A stretch of 64,000 nucleotides of DNA from Dactylonectria macrodidyma (lineage: Eukaryota; Ascomycota; Sordariomycetes; Hypocreales; Nectriaceae), in NCBI GenBank assembly GCA_020744425.1, contig JAGMUV010000030.1, forward strand, positions 372,001 through 436,000, written 5' to 3'. The notes under the pieces are model-generated. The model was not told the DNA's origin. It saw nothing but the letters and a program-made list of their open reading frames with translations, and searched no databases. This document shows, one piece after another, positions 55,636 through 64,000 of the stretch. Numbering within the stretch: position 1 is the first letter of the stretch; the number at the start of each line of letters is the position of its first letter. The translations under genes were made by a program, and so were the position numbers.

Positions 55636-57097
55636 CAGTGTGGCTAACAATCAAGCTCGAACTTGACAATTCTCAATCAAGTTCGACTTCTCGTCAAGTC
55701 AAGTTCTCAAGTCAAGTTTACGGGTTATCGTCAATCAATCAAGTTAAAGGAGTGTCAAGTTGTCAAGTACTTGATGCCAATAATTAATTACTTATTTAGG
55801 AAGGCTAGGAGAGGATACCCTAGATATCGCTAATTAGCCAATTACATCGCTTAGGACACTGCATTGATGTCCTATGGGACGTGCTTTGACGCAAACTACT
55901 GTAGGAGTGGCTACTGGTAGAAAGTGCCTTTTGGAGGTACTGAGCACGTGTGCGGCTCCGATCCAAGAGGCCTTGCAGATAGTATGAGTGAGGTCCAATG
56001 CGGCAGCATTTGTAGATAGTTTAGCCCAGCACGTCCTGTGCCCCAATAGGGGACTTTCACGGGCCTCATGGCCCCTCGGACGAAAAATATACATACATAC
56101 ATACATACATCGCTTAGGACTAATATCTAAGCTGCGCATGGAAGCACTGTAGGAAAGGTTAACAGCTTAGCGCAATGGCCCTTTTGGGTGCGTCCCCCCG
56201 GACGAAATAACATCCTATTCCTACATCAAATATCTATCAACAACGCGTTCTGGGGCCTAAGTCGGCCATCAAGTACTCGAAGCTTATCTGCGATATCTTC
56301 GAGTCAATCTACCGATCTAAACTGGCCGATATCGTCGACTGAGCAAACGTCAGATGTACCGGTAGAGCAATTTATCCATCGATCTACCTGCCCTCCACAC
56401 TCTCCCTCGTTCCCAATTGACTGGGGTGTGCTTCGGCGGCACGATGGCACGATTGTGTAGGGTATACGGTATCGCATACCGGACAAGAGGAGCGTGGGCA
56501 GACAGGTAAAGGTCTCGCGGATCTATTCATATGGAGCGGAGCTGGAGCATAATAGTAACAAGTACTTCCTCTGCGCCGATTGCCATAACAATAAGCGGTA
56601 TATCAGTCAGCTGTTTGCAGCAGAATCGACGACGGCTGCAATCCAGCATGTTATAGAGTTCCACAAGCAAAAGGCCTTCGAATTCGACCAACGATGACGA
56701 TGATATCTGGGTGTGGTGGGTGGACTGACGCCACGTTTGGCCTATTCTCAGCAAACTTGCTCTTAACATCTTCAGCACGCCAGCGATGAGCGCAGAGCCA
56801 GAGCGCGTATTCTCTGACGGTAGTGAGATCATCACCGACAAGCGCAACGGCCTCGGCGATGACACAGCTGAAGCTGAGATGATACAGAAGAACTGGATTA
56901 CTTCAAAGATCTTGCGCGGGATTGCAACACCAAGAGGTCTATACAAATTACCTGATTAGGGCATAGTACATCAAGTACTTGACAAGTTGTCAATCAAGCT
57001 CGCTGATTAGTCAAGTAAGCTTCAATCGAGCTGAGATAGGTTCAATCAATCGAGTTTGAGGGCCAAAATTGAACTCGATTGATTGTTAGCCACACTG
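55636..57097 (+). mobile_element. 1.46-kb hAT element with perfect 8-bp target duplication
   Basis: Flanked by GGCCAGAG at 55628-55635 and 57098-57105. Inverted ends CAGTGTGGCTAACAATC at 55636 and its complement at 57097. Subterminal DNA is full of TCAAGT/ATCAATCAAG words on both sides. A microsatellite (acat)n lies at about 56090-56110. It encodes only the two ends of a transposase, so it is an internally deleted form. It inserted about 340 bp after the nik1 stop. Confidence 0.92.
56494..56960 (+). pseudogene. hAT transposase with BED finger joined to C-terminus
   Basis: The first part (56494-56697) reads YSYGAELEHNSNKYFLCADC, then HNNKRY and a HVIEFHKQ, a BED-type finger at the transposase N-terminus. 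After a stop, from about 56756, another frame reads LALNIFSTPAMSAEPERVFS and DKRNGLGDDTAEAEMIQKN, the C-terminal dimerisation region, ending GLYKLPD. The catalytic middle is missing. Confidence 0.8.
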
Positions 57098-57319
57098 GGC
57101 CAGAGACGCACTTGGTGCTTCTGTAAACGGTACGTTGTCTCTTTGCGATTGTGACTCCCCTGATAGTTCCTAGCACGAGAGACTATTCAGAAAGAATGTT
57201 CAGACCCGTGTCACTCCAACCAGACATTCGCAGATGTTTTTCAGCGCCTTCAACCATCGCAGACGGCTTCCGATGGTCCCTCTTTGTGACGATGCAGAGT
57301 CCAGCCGTGGCGGCGTTAC

Positions 57320-57725
57320 GGCGCAGGTTCTGCTCGAATGCCTGCAGCAATACCTTCCTCGAATTGTGACCAGAAATAGCCGCTTCAGCACGATAATTCA
57401 CCTCTTTTTCGGTCGCGATTGATAATGGGCTGGCTGTTAGAGTGGTGTGAGAACAGGAGGGCCGAGGTTATAGAGTGGCCGCCGTACAGCCCGGATCTCA
57501 ACCCCATTGAAAACCTATGGGCAATACTCAAAACAAGGATCTGCGAGCGATACCCTGAGCTCTCGTACATGCCAAGACTGATGAAGCAAAGCAGCGCCTT
57601 ATCGAAGCCGCGATAGAGCTGTGGGAAGAGATCGAGCCGGAGGTGCTGCAAAACCTGATCTTTTCAATGAAGCGCAGGATGCAGGCAGTGGTGCGCGCAC
57701 ATGGCTGGTATACAAAATATTTAAG
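57320..57725 (+). pseudogene. Tc1/mariner transposase fragment
   Basis: The plus strand encodes TAQVLLECLQQYLPRIV, then after a frame change MGWLLEWCENRRAEVIEWPP, YSPDLNPIENLWAILKTRIC and, after another change, ELWEEIEPEVLQNLIFSM...AVVRAHGWYTKY with a stop. WPPYSPDLNPIENLW is the diagnostic Tc1 block around the third acidic residue. Frameshifts near 57415 and 57590 break it; no terminal repeats were identified. Confidence 0.85.
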
Positions 57726-57787
57726 ATGCCATCAGAAGCTCCATTCAAAGGGATACAGATTGATATATATAAATATGGAATTGATGT

Positions 57788-58189
57788 TCATTTGATTTTA
57801 TTAGAATTATTTAAAAGTGAAGCCTTCATCTGGTGGAGGTGCTGTGACACCGGGTTGACTCGGGATGTGTCGTAACTTTCGCAGCCCCACTGTAGATTGC
57901 CTTCTCTGACCTCAACCATTTTCTTCTTATACAACTTGCCCGATCTCGAGTGATATTTCCTCACCCGCTTCCGTCCTCTTCTCTCCTCTCCATCCTCACC
58001 AACACCGATTCGACGGCGACGCTCCTCCTCGTACCAGGTACTTAGTGCCTTACCATCGAAAATTAGGTCGTCGTCTTCGATGGTGGGCTGGACCCAGATG
58101 TAGGCGTTGGGGTCGACTTTTTGGACGCAGGGGTCGAGATCTTGGAGGTACGGGAGGAAGTAGGAGGTCAGTTCTGTGGAAGAGGTCAT
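57788..58189 (-). CDS. Hypothetical protein, C-terminus possibly altered by an insertion
   Basis: 133 residues from the ATG at 58189 (MTSSTELTSYFLPYLQDLDP). It is acidic at the start (ANAYIWVQPTIEDDDLIFD-like segment) and then very basic (RRRRIGVGEDGEERRGRKRV). No family is recognised. The frame ends near the right end of the Tc1 scrap, so the last 20 residues may not be original. Its promoter would lie at 58190-58400. Confidence 0.5.
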   Translation of the reverse strand: MTSSTELTSYFLPYLQDLDPCVQKVDPNAYIWVQPTIEDDDLIFDGKALSTWYEEERRRRIGVGEDGEERRGRKRVRKYHSRSGKLYKKKMVEVREGNLQWGCESYDTSRVNPVSQHLHQMKASLLNNSNKIK

Positions 58190-58889
58190 GGTGAAGTTGG
58201 ATGTGTGACGTGTCAATCCGATTTGCAGAAGAGGTATGGTTAGAGAGACGAGGAAATGGTAAAGATGCGTTGGCGTTCTTTAATGCTATGTGCGGCCTGC
58301 GCAAGGTATGTGGTTGATGTTGGTATGCACTCGAGCAAACAAAGGAACTGGCCTCCGTTTTATATACCTAAGACGGATTGGAAGAATGACTCGATGGTTG
58401 CATTGAGCATGTGTCAGGAAACTAGCAGATGACGGAAGAGAATGCTGGGGAGGCGACAAATCTGTGCAAGTTGAAGAAACAATTTGAACATCTCGATTAT
58501 TGAGGCTGAGTCAAGAATAGAGGATAAGCCGTAAAATGCGTAATTGGTTCAAGAACCGGTTTGCGGGTGTTCGCCACAAGCTGGGAGATTAATACCAAGT
58601 TTGCGGCGCGTATTCACTCATTTAATCCTATAGGACTTGGTATTGACTGCTCCATCTCCTTCTCTAGAACTGTTAAAAAAAGCATTCGGAATTTACCGAT
58701 TCGTCAGTGCTTTCGAACAGGGATGCCCAAGTGTCGGAGTTTATCACATGCTGACAGCTATGCAATGAAAGTATGAGAGCTTAATACTACCTATACGTGT
58801 GGCTCGGCAGGCTGAAAGACGTCTTGTAAAAGTAGAAGACTCTGGAAAGGATTTGCATTCGGAACGCATCCTTTGACCCGATTTTGGAG
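58190..58889. other. Intergenic stretch, no gene recognised
   Basis: Promoter side of the gene at 57788. No domain in any frame. Confidence 0.35.
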
Positions 58890-59005
58890 GACGAAAATGT
58901 TGATTTCGAAAAGGTTGAATCAAAAATCTTGATTTCAAAAAGGTTGATTTTGAAGAGGTTGATTTGAAAATCTTGATTTCGAAAAGGTTAATTCGAAAAT
59001 CGCTT
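58890..59005. repeat. Imperfect minisatellite of gttgatttcgaaaagg type
   Basis: About seven short units alternate gttgatttcgaaaag or gttgattt(t)gaa(a/g)ag with atcttgatttc. The spacing is about 16-18 bp. It has no coding value. Confidence 0.7.
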
Positions 59006-59093
59006 AATGTGGCTTGCGGTACTAAAATAATATAACTATTTGTATCCCTAAACTGCTCGGTAAACTCCGCCGACTTATCTATCCATACATTGG

Positions 59094-59305
59094 TTAGACA
59101 TCGGTCGCTATAATGTTATGCTCACTCATATGCCGGGTATAGGAAAAGCCCACGTGGCAACAGTCGCCGCTAATTACCAAGCAAGTTCCCAACGTCAAGC
59201 TTGCCCTCATGGTAGGCATCAGCGGCGCTATTCCCTTCAGCCTCAACAGCAAGGAGATCATTCTCGGCGACGTCATCATCAGCAAGCCCTTCACTAAAAG
59301 AAAAG
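59094..59305 (+). pseudogene. Nucleoside phosphorylase domain scrap (NLR-type)
   Basis: The plus strand encodes, in two frames, YNVMLTHMPGIGKAHVATVA, then PNVKLALMVGISGAIPFSLN and SKEIILGDVIISKPF. This is the start of the PNP_UDP_1 domain that sits at the N-terminus of many fungal NACHT/ankyrin NLR proteins (known pattern VxAxMPGxGKxxAAxVAAxxxxSFPxIxLALVVGIxGGVP...EIxLGDVIIS). A frameshift near 59180 breaks it and nothing of a NACHT or repeat region follows. Confidence 0.7.
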
Positions 59306-59763
59306 GGCCATAAAGCAAAATGTGGCTGGCAGAGGACTGTAGCATGGCCGCTAACTGGAAGTAGCTTCTACCTTGCATGAGATGTACCATGATCAAGGCT
59401 CATTACGTGCGGCACAGATGGTTTAGTCGAGCGAATTTGAGATGAATGACAGAATCGGCAATTTCCGTTGAAATTGGGGGACACCCGGCACAGTCAACCT
59501 GAACCTAATAATTAAGAAGTAAAATAGCAGTAATTGCACCCCGGCTCATGCTTGGGGCTGGCGTCATTCCACAAAACAACCTTCCCGCAGGACAATCAAC
59601 CTTTTGGTTACAAAATCCTCCCAAGGGGATGCGGCTCAGGGTCCCGCTCGGGGTTCCACTCGACGGTAAAAGGGGCATAAGTGGCAGAAGTGCTGAATTG
59701 GTCGTAGTTTGGCCCTGGGGGTTAAGCAAGGCGGGACATTGAGCCTTATATCAGCCACTCCAA
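59306..59763. other. Spacer
   Basis: No gene is recognised. A GC-rich part near 59560-59730 has open frames on both strands without domains. Confidence 0.3.
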
Positions 59764-60269
59764 GCTGGAAGATTTAGTTATTCTAGATCTCAATCGAGTT
59801 CAATTTAAAGCTATTCGTAGATTGAATTGCGTTAAGCCGGTTGGCGCCGAATTGAGTTGAATTGAGTTGAATTGAATTGTGACTTGAATTGTGGCCTGCG
59901 CTGAAGTCGTTAGACGTAGCCCAGGAGCTCTCGTTTCGTTGATCACTTCCGTCTCTGTGAACGTGCGTGACGAAGAGACCGCATGGCAACTTCTGAGAGC
60001 CGTAAGACTCGTGTCCCCTCGGTGAGATGTTAGAATCACATGCGAATCCAGGTCATAGGCCTACAAATCTCTTTCATCCTGTTTTTGTGCAAATTAGTGA
60101 TGAATGTGATGCCGTCTTCAGCCTCTTCCGTCATAGAATGCAATACTGACGAATAGATAGTGCTCTGGCTTGTTCCACTCGGACAAGCTGGAAACGGCTC
60201 TCCGGCCCTGCAACACACAATAAGCTAGCCTGAAATGAGCCACACATCGGACCGCTGATCGCCCATGGG

Positions 60270-60866
60270 ATTTTCACGAGGTCGAGCTGCCGGCAGACGA
60301 GTAAGAAGGCGACCGACTGCTTTCTGTTGAGCGTGAAGCGCTCCCCCAGCTGCCTCCCCACCGCTAGGAAGGATGTCGATGGTCCGAACCGGACGCTAAG
60401 CGTCGGGCCGTTGTCTAGCATGCGCTCCTCGGTATCGGCAGCGGTCAGCTGGACGTCTTGCTCCCCGGACCCGCTCAGTACCGCGTCCATGGCTGCGTTG
60501 CGGCCGGCCGTGTTTCTGTCGGTCAGACCCTGGATGCCCTGGATCATCCTCTCCGTCTCTCTCGAAGCGCTTTTCTGCTGCGATTTGATAGACTTCAGCA
60601 GCCTCTGTGCTGGAATTTCGGATCTGGTGAACTGACCTCCCGGCAGGTCACCGTTCTTGCTCCCCGCTCGGATGCTATCCGGGCACGCAGCTCAGACGCT
60701 GAACCCAGAGCGGCGTACTGGAATCGGCAGAGCTGCTGTGTCATCGCCGAGAGCTCCTTCGAGCCGGCCGTGATCTGGTTTGCTCCGCCAGCGCTCCTCA
60801 AGACGTCGATCAGTCGCGTGGCGTCCCCGATCTTGTCCCAAGTACCGCTGCCTTTAGCGTGATAAA
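60270..60866 (-). pseudogene. Helitron polyprotein scrap before the helicase
   Basis: The minus strand encodes GDATRLIDVLRSAGGANQIT, ELSAMTQQLCRFQYAALGSA, a stop, then GIQGLTDRNTAGRNAAMDAV and VRFGPSTSFLAVGRQLGERF, TLNRKQSVAFLLVCRQLDLV. I know this order from fungal Helitrons, where it directly precedes the PIF1 P-loop (QFxGGEGGTGKS). The P-loop itself is missing, as the sequence changes at about 60270. A frameshift or stop near 60600 breaks it. Confidence 0.7.
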
Positions 60867-61444
60867 GCGCAACGCAAGAGGGAGGTTGACTGCGGGGAGC
60901 GGGTGGAGTCGTAGGCAGGCAGGTACCTAAACCTTTGTCGCACTAGGCTGGGAGGAAGCGTACGATCATCGCACTAATAGTCCCATTTTCTGGGAGAATA
61001 CTGTCCATCGGTGGCGTACGGAGTTTGCCGTATACGAGAAAGAACATGAACTTTGTTGAGCATGTCTGATCGCCGTGCCGTCGCCTGTGATCCTCATCCA
61101 TGCAATTCGCGCGGGAACTTACTATCACAAAGAGTACAGGCGAACTTGCCAGGTCCGGCGAGGTCGGCTTCCACGAACACCATTCCGAAAGACATATTCT
61201 ACGGAGGCGCACACATGCCTTCGGCCTGCCCGAATGCGCTCGCAGAAATGAATGACGAATGCACCAGGGTAGAGTAAATTGGAGATCATTCACTAATGGA
61301 TTCGCGAAGTCACAAATCATCAGAATCTCGCGGGCACCTTCCGGCATAGCACGCGCTGGCCTGGCAACTTAAAGACTTGAGACGAGCCACGACGCAAGAT
61401 AATTCCGTGGGTGTCGATCGTCGTGGAAGAAGCAGGCATGAGGT
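60867..61444. other. Unrecognised part of repeat copy B
   Basis: No protein domain or terminal repeat is recognised. Confidence 0.3.
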
Positions 61445-61769
61445 TAAGGGTTGAATAGTTGCCGTTGAGGCTGAGACAAAAATTTATGATTGGATGTTGG
61501 CCACCAAAGCTGACCAGTAGCCAGGCACTGGTTGAAGCGGTCGGCAAGTGCCGCTGAAGGACATGTGTCTGACGGGCTCGGTGCATGCACGAATTCGTCA
61601 GCAAGCCATCTGCATTGCAACGGCGCTTTCCGAACCAACCACAGCAATCAATTGAACGTTGAGATTTGGTTCAGCATCTTGGCCGGGACGTTGAAAACTC
61701 GTTCCCAACCACTGGGCTGCCTTGAAACAGGATTGCCACTGCAACTGGCTCCACAATACGCTCAAGAAA

Positions 61770-62514
61770 CCGTCCCGATCGTTTCACATGTCTGCGGATT
61801 TTGTGGAAAAGCTCGATTCTCCCGTCGTCGTCGTTCCATACCAGCAGCTCGCCCTCCTGATTTTGCAGCCTGCTGTGTCAAGCTCAAGGCTGCCCCGCAG
61901 TGCCCGATGAATTCCCATGCGGTCGCTGGTTGAGTCTCTCCCACTCTTGGAGAAAATCTTGATGTCGGCTCCGGATTTGTTCAGGTCGATATGGATTTGA
62001 CAGTATTCTCCATCGTACTTCCTCTCCACGCTCATCCGTCTCGGCCCAGCCAATTTGCAACAATGCTTGATGCTCCTTGCTTTTTCATAGGTCGCACGCG
62101 CCGTCATTATCCCAGCCTGCGGCTCGAATTCCCTACTGGCAACTTCCTTTAGCTCATCGCAAGTATCCACGACTGGCTGGATGGGCATATGCCGGATAGT
62201 CGGGCTGTCTAGGAGCCCCACAACGGCTGGGGTTGAATTTTGAAAGCGAAGGAGGTCAGGCAGGAGAAATGAAATTTGCTCATTACTAGCGTCTCTGGAA
62301 CGCGGGCCGGACTGTAATTCTTTGATATAATGCGAATCATCCATTTGGTCTCGAAGCTCTGCAAGACTCGGAGTACTTTCGAAAGCAAGTCATGTGCACG
62401 GGCTGATCTGCCATGCTTCGTTATAACTCTTTTCCTTAGGCTAGCGGACGAGAACGATGATGAGGCTGCAATCTGATCGAGGAGTCTCGACAGACCTGCC
62501 ATCCATCTCGCCAC
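61770..62514 (-). pseudogene. ATP-dependent DNA ligase, broken
   Basis: Reading leftwards: SARAHDLLSKVLRVLQSFET, KWMIRIISKNYSPARVPETL, a frameshift near 62270, then SFLLPDLLRFQNSTPAVVGL, TYEKARSIKHCCKLAGPRRM and the adenylation motif I VERKYDGEYCQIHIDL with its catalytic Lys. IKIFSKSGRDSTSDRMGIHR follows. A second shift or deletion near 61845 lets motif III read in another frame (EGELLVWNDDDGRIELFHKI). The rest of the adenylation and OB-fold domains is gone, replaced by repeat copy B at about 61760. This is the fungal ligase type with an N-terminal DNA-binding-like region. Its role would have been sealing nicks; this copy cannot. Confidence 0.82.
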
Positions 62515-63130
62515 CCATTCCGTCGTCCGTCAACCCCCTTGTAAACCGTCCCCACCGTAACACACCTTTCGTAAGATGTGGCCGTGATCGCTCATGCTGG
62601 AAAAGATTGACAATGCAAGAACCAAATGCAAAACTGTCTCAAGCAACCAAAAAAGAGCATGCGCTTGGACATGTGGTGCTTCAAACAAAGGGGAATCGTG
62701 ATGCGTAAAAACGAAAAGAGAACGAACTAGTCCTATGGGAACGCTGACTAGTGCCAGAGGCAACGTGTGCTGCACTAAGGCGTAGCCATTGACGAAACAG
62801 GACAACCGGCCCGCCGTTCAATATAGCAGAAGAAGAACGCCAATAGATGCTACCATGTCAAGATTGGTATCCGTTCTCCAGTCAGGGGAACAACAAAGCC
62901 AGTTCCCTTCTGTCAGTGGGGTGAGCCACCCCATCGCATTTGGGCTGTATATCCCAAAGTGGTATATCCTAGCAAAAGCAAAAGAAGAAAAATCAAAACA
63001 GGGGAATATCTGCCTGGTCCAGTCCGGTTATGGTATTGATACGGAGATGGGCTCGATCGAGAATCACCGAAAGTGCGATTATGCCTGCGGAAATGGCATG
63101 CGATCAAGAGCTGGAATTTGACAGTCTCGG
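62515..63130. other. Intergenic stretch
   Basis: 3' side of the gene at 63131 and the N-terminal side of the broken ligase. No domain is recognised in any frame. Confidence 0.35.
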
Positions 63131-64000
63131 TTATAGGCTCTCGAGCCTGCTGCTAGGCAGTTGCATCGTGGGGTCGTCAAACTCGATCTTCAGACCACAC
63201 AGGTCGTAGACACCAGTACCGTAGGCAGGCAACTGGCCAATGGTTGTCACCTCAATAGGGGGTTGGCACTGGGGCCAGTGCTCTTCCTGAGATTGAGCAG
63301 CTGGTTGATGGTAGTTTTCCGTCGTCGGGGTTTGGTTCTCCTGCGCCTGGGGAGTAACTGGCTGCTGAGCCTGGTTCATGGCCTGGTGTATCGATTGAGT
63401 GTATGAGGGCATGTTGTGGTGGGAATCCACTGGCGACGCAGCTTGAAGAGTGTATGATGGCGGGTGCTGCTGTTGGTGCGGGTAAAGGCCATCCTGCATC
63501 AAGGAGCGCTGTACCGAGGCCGCAGAGAAGGCGCTCGGGCTGCTTCGGATAGACGTTGCGATCCCTGAAGGCGGGTACAACATTTCCAAGAAAGATCTGT
63601 CAACCTGCTGTTGGGCAAGCTGATAATGGTGCTGAATGGGGTTGGTGCTCATTTTTGCGATTCCCGGGTTGCTCTGATCGGTGACATAATATTCTGGTCG
63701 AGGGGTGCTCGCTGGTCGATGGAGGATATGCATGTCGGCTTGTTGTTCGGCGACGGCTTGCACGTGGAACTCGAGAGGGACGCTAGATGGGATAGCGTGC
63801 CGGCCAACGCATTCCTGTTGCTGGAGGGAGTATGCGTGCATTTGCTGTCCAAATTCGGGAAAGGAACTAGCGCGGTGTAACGAGCCCTGTGGCATCGAGT
63901 TGACGGGAATCATGTCTTGAGGAGACCAGGTTATCGCAGAGGTCTGTGGAGTGGACGGTGATTCATCAGAATCGGAGTGCGATGAGTCATCATCCAGGAT
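63131..64000 (-). CDS. C-terminal part of a glutamine-rich, regulator-like protein (cut by window edge)
   Basis: The frame is open from the window end to the stop at 63131 (about 289 residues). Near the edge it is acidic (LDDDSSHSDSDESPSTPQTS), then ITWSPQDMIPVNS. Most of the rest is Gln/Pro/Ser/His-rich (YPHQQQHPPSYTLQ, QAMNQAQQPVTPQAQENQ). The end is ordered: PPIEVTTIGQLPAYGTGVYD, LCGLKIEFDDPTMQLPSSR. This composition and the conserved-looking end resemble transactivation tails of fungal zinc-finger or homeodomain regulators; the DNA-binding part would lie beyond 64000. I do not assign a name. Confidence 0.6.
   Translation of the reverse strand: MLDDDSSHSDSDESPSTPQTSAITWSPQDMIPVNSMPQGSLHRASSFPEFGQQMHAYSLQQQECVGRHAIPSSVPLEFHVQAVAEQQADMHILHRPASTPRPEYYVTDQSNPGIAKMSTNPIQHHYQLAQQQVDRSFLEMLYPPSGIATSIRSSPSAFSAASVQRSLMQDGLYPHQQQHPPSYTLQAASPVDSHHNMPSYTQSIHQAMNQAQQPVTPQAQENQTPTTENYHQPAAQSQEEHWPQCQPPIEVTTIGQLPAYGTGVYDLCGLKIEFDDPTMQLPSSRLESL

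Larger units (their letters stand above)
59764..61752 (+). repeat. Dispersed repeat copy B
   Basis: Outer blocks 59764-60212 and 61445-61752 match 49477-49902 and 50046-50412. Between them lie about 1.2 kb absent from copy A, including the Helitron helicase scrap. So either copy B gained an insert or copy A lost it. Confidence 0.7.

Overview
This window is nuclear DNA of a filamentous ascomycete (Pezizomycotina, probably Sordariomycetes). The genes have short introns of about 45-135 nt with GT(GC)...AG borders and CT(A/G)AC-like branch points. The set includes fungus-restricted families: an AreA/NIT2 GATA factor, a group III Nik1/Os-1 histidine kinase, a CFEM/PTH11-like receptor, Fungal_trans_2 and DUF7053. 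No tRNA, rRNA, CRISPR array or bacterial-type operon was found.

Layout. 1-4.2 kb: a 73-bp tandem repeat, a DUF7053 gene and an acidic fungal protein of unknown function. 5-7.5 kb: a Helitron remnant and a 598-bp hAT-type MITE. 8-10.5 kb: an intact HP1-like gene (chromo plus chromoshadow) beside a tandem-chromodomain gene, separated by a hAT remnant. 11.8-13.4 kb: a CFEM receptor-like gene. 13.9-28.4 kb: a transposon graveyard with three piggyBac-like elements, part of a fourth, a 90-bp miniature element in two places, two related hAT elements and a deleted Helitron. 28.5-33.3 kb: an F-box/ankyrin gene, a LINE scrap, a Fungal_trans_2 fragment and a four-exon BAH-PHD gene. 33.9-36.3 kb: a complete pogo/Fot1-type transposon ending 220 bp from the areA stop. 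36.5-46.6 kb: areA, a calpain-like pseudoprotease, a multi-spanning membrane protein and a small basic ORF. 46.9-49.2 kb: a decayed piggyBac copy. 51.1-55.3 kb: nik1 in six exons. 55.6-62.5 kb: a deleted hAT, a Tc1 scrap, a nucleoside phosphorylase scrap, a Helitron helicase scrap and a broken DNA ligase, with repeats shared with 49.5-50.4 kb. The window ends in the 3' part of a glutamine-rich protein.

How it fits together. The core genes (areA, calpain-like, nik1) look intact. The repeat blocks between them carry many stops of the C-to-T, CpA-to-TpA type expected from repeat-induced point mutation (RIP), but also near-perfect copies: the pogo element, the 837-bp inverted duplication and two open piggyBac transposases. 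So both old and recent insertions are present. Three genes for chromatin-reading proteins (HP1-like, tandem chromo, BAH-PHD) lie in or beside these blocks. Exon borders and family assignments come from reading the sequence; no database search was run.
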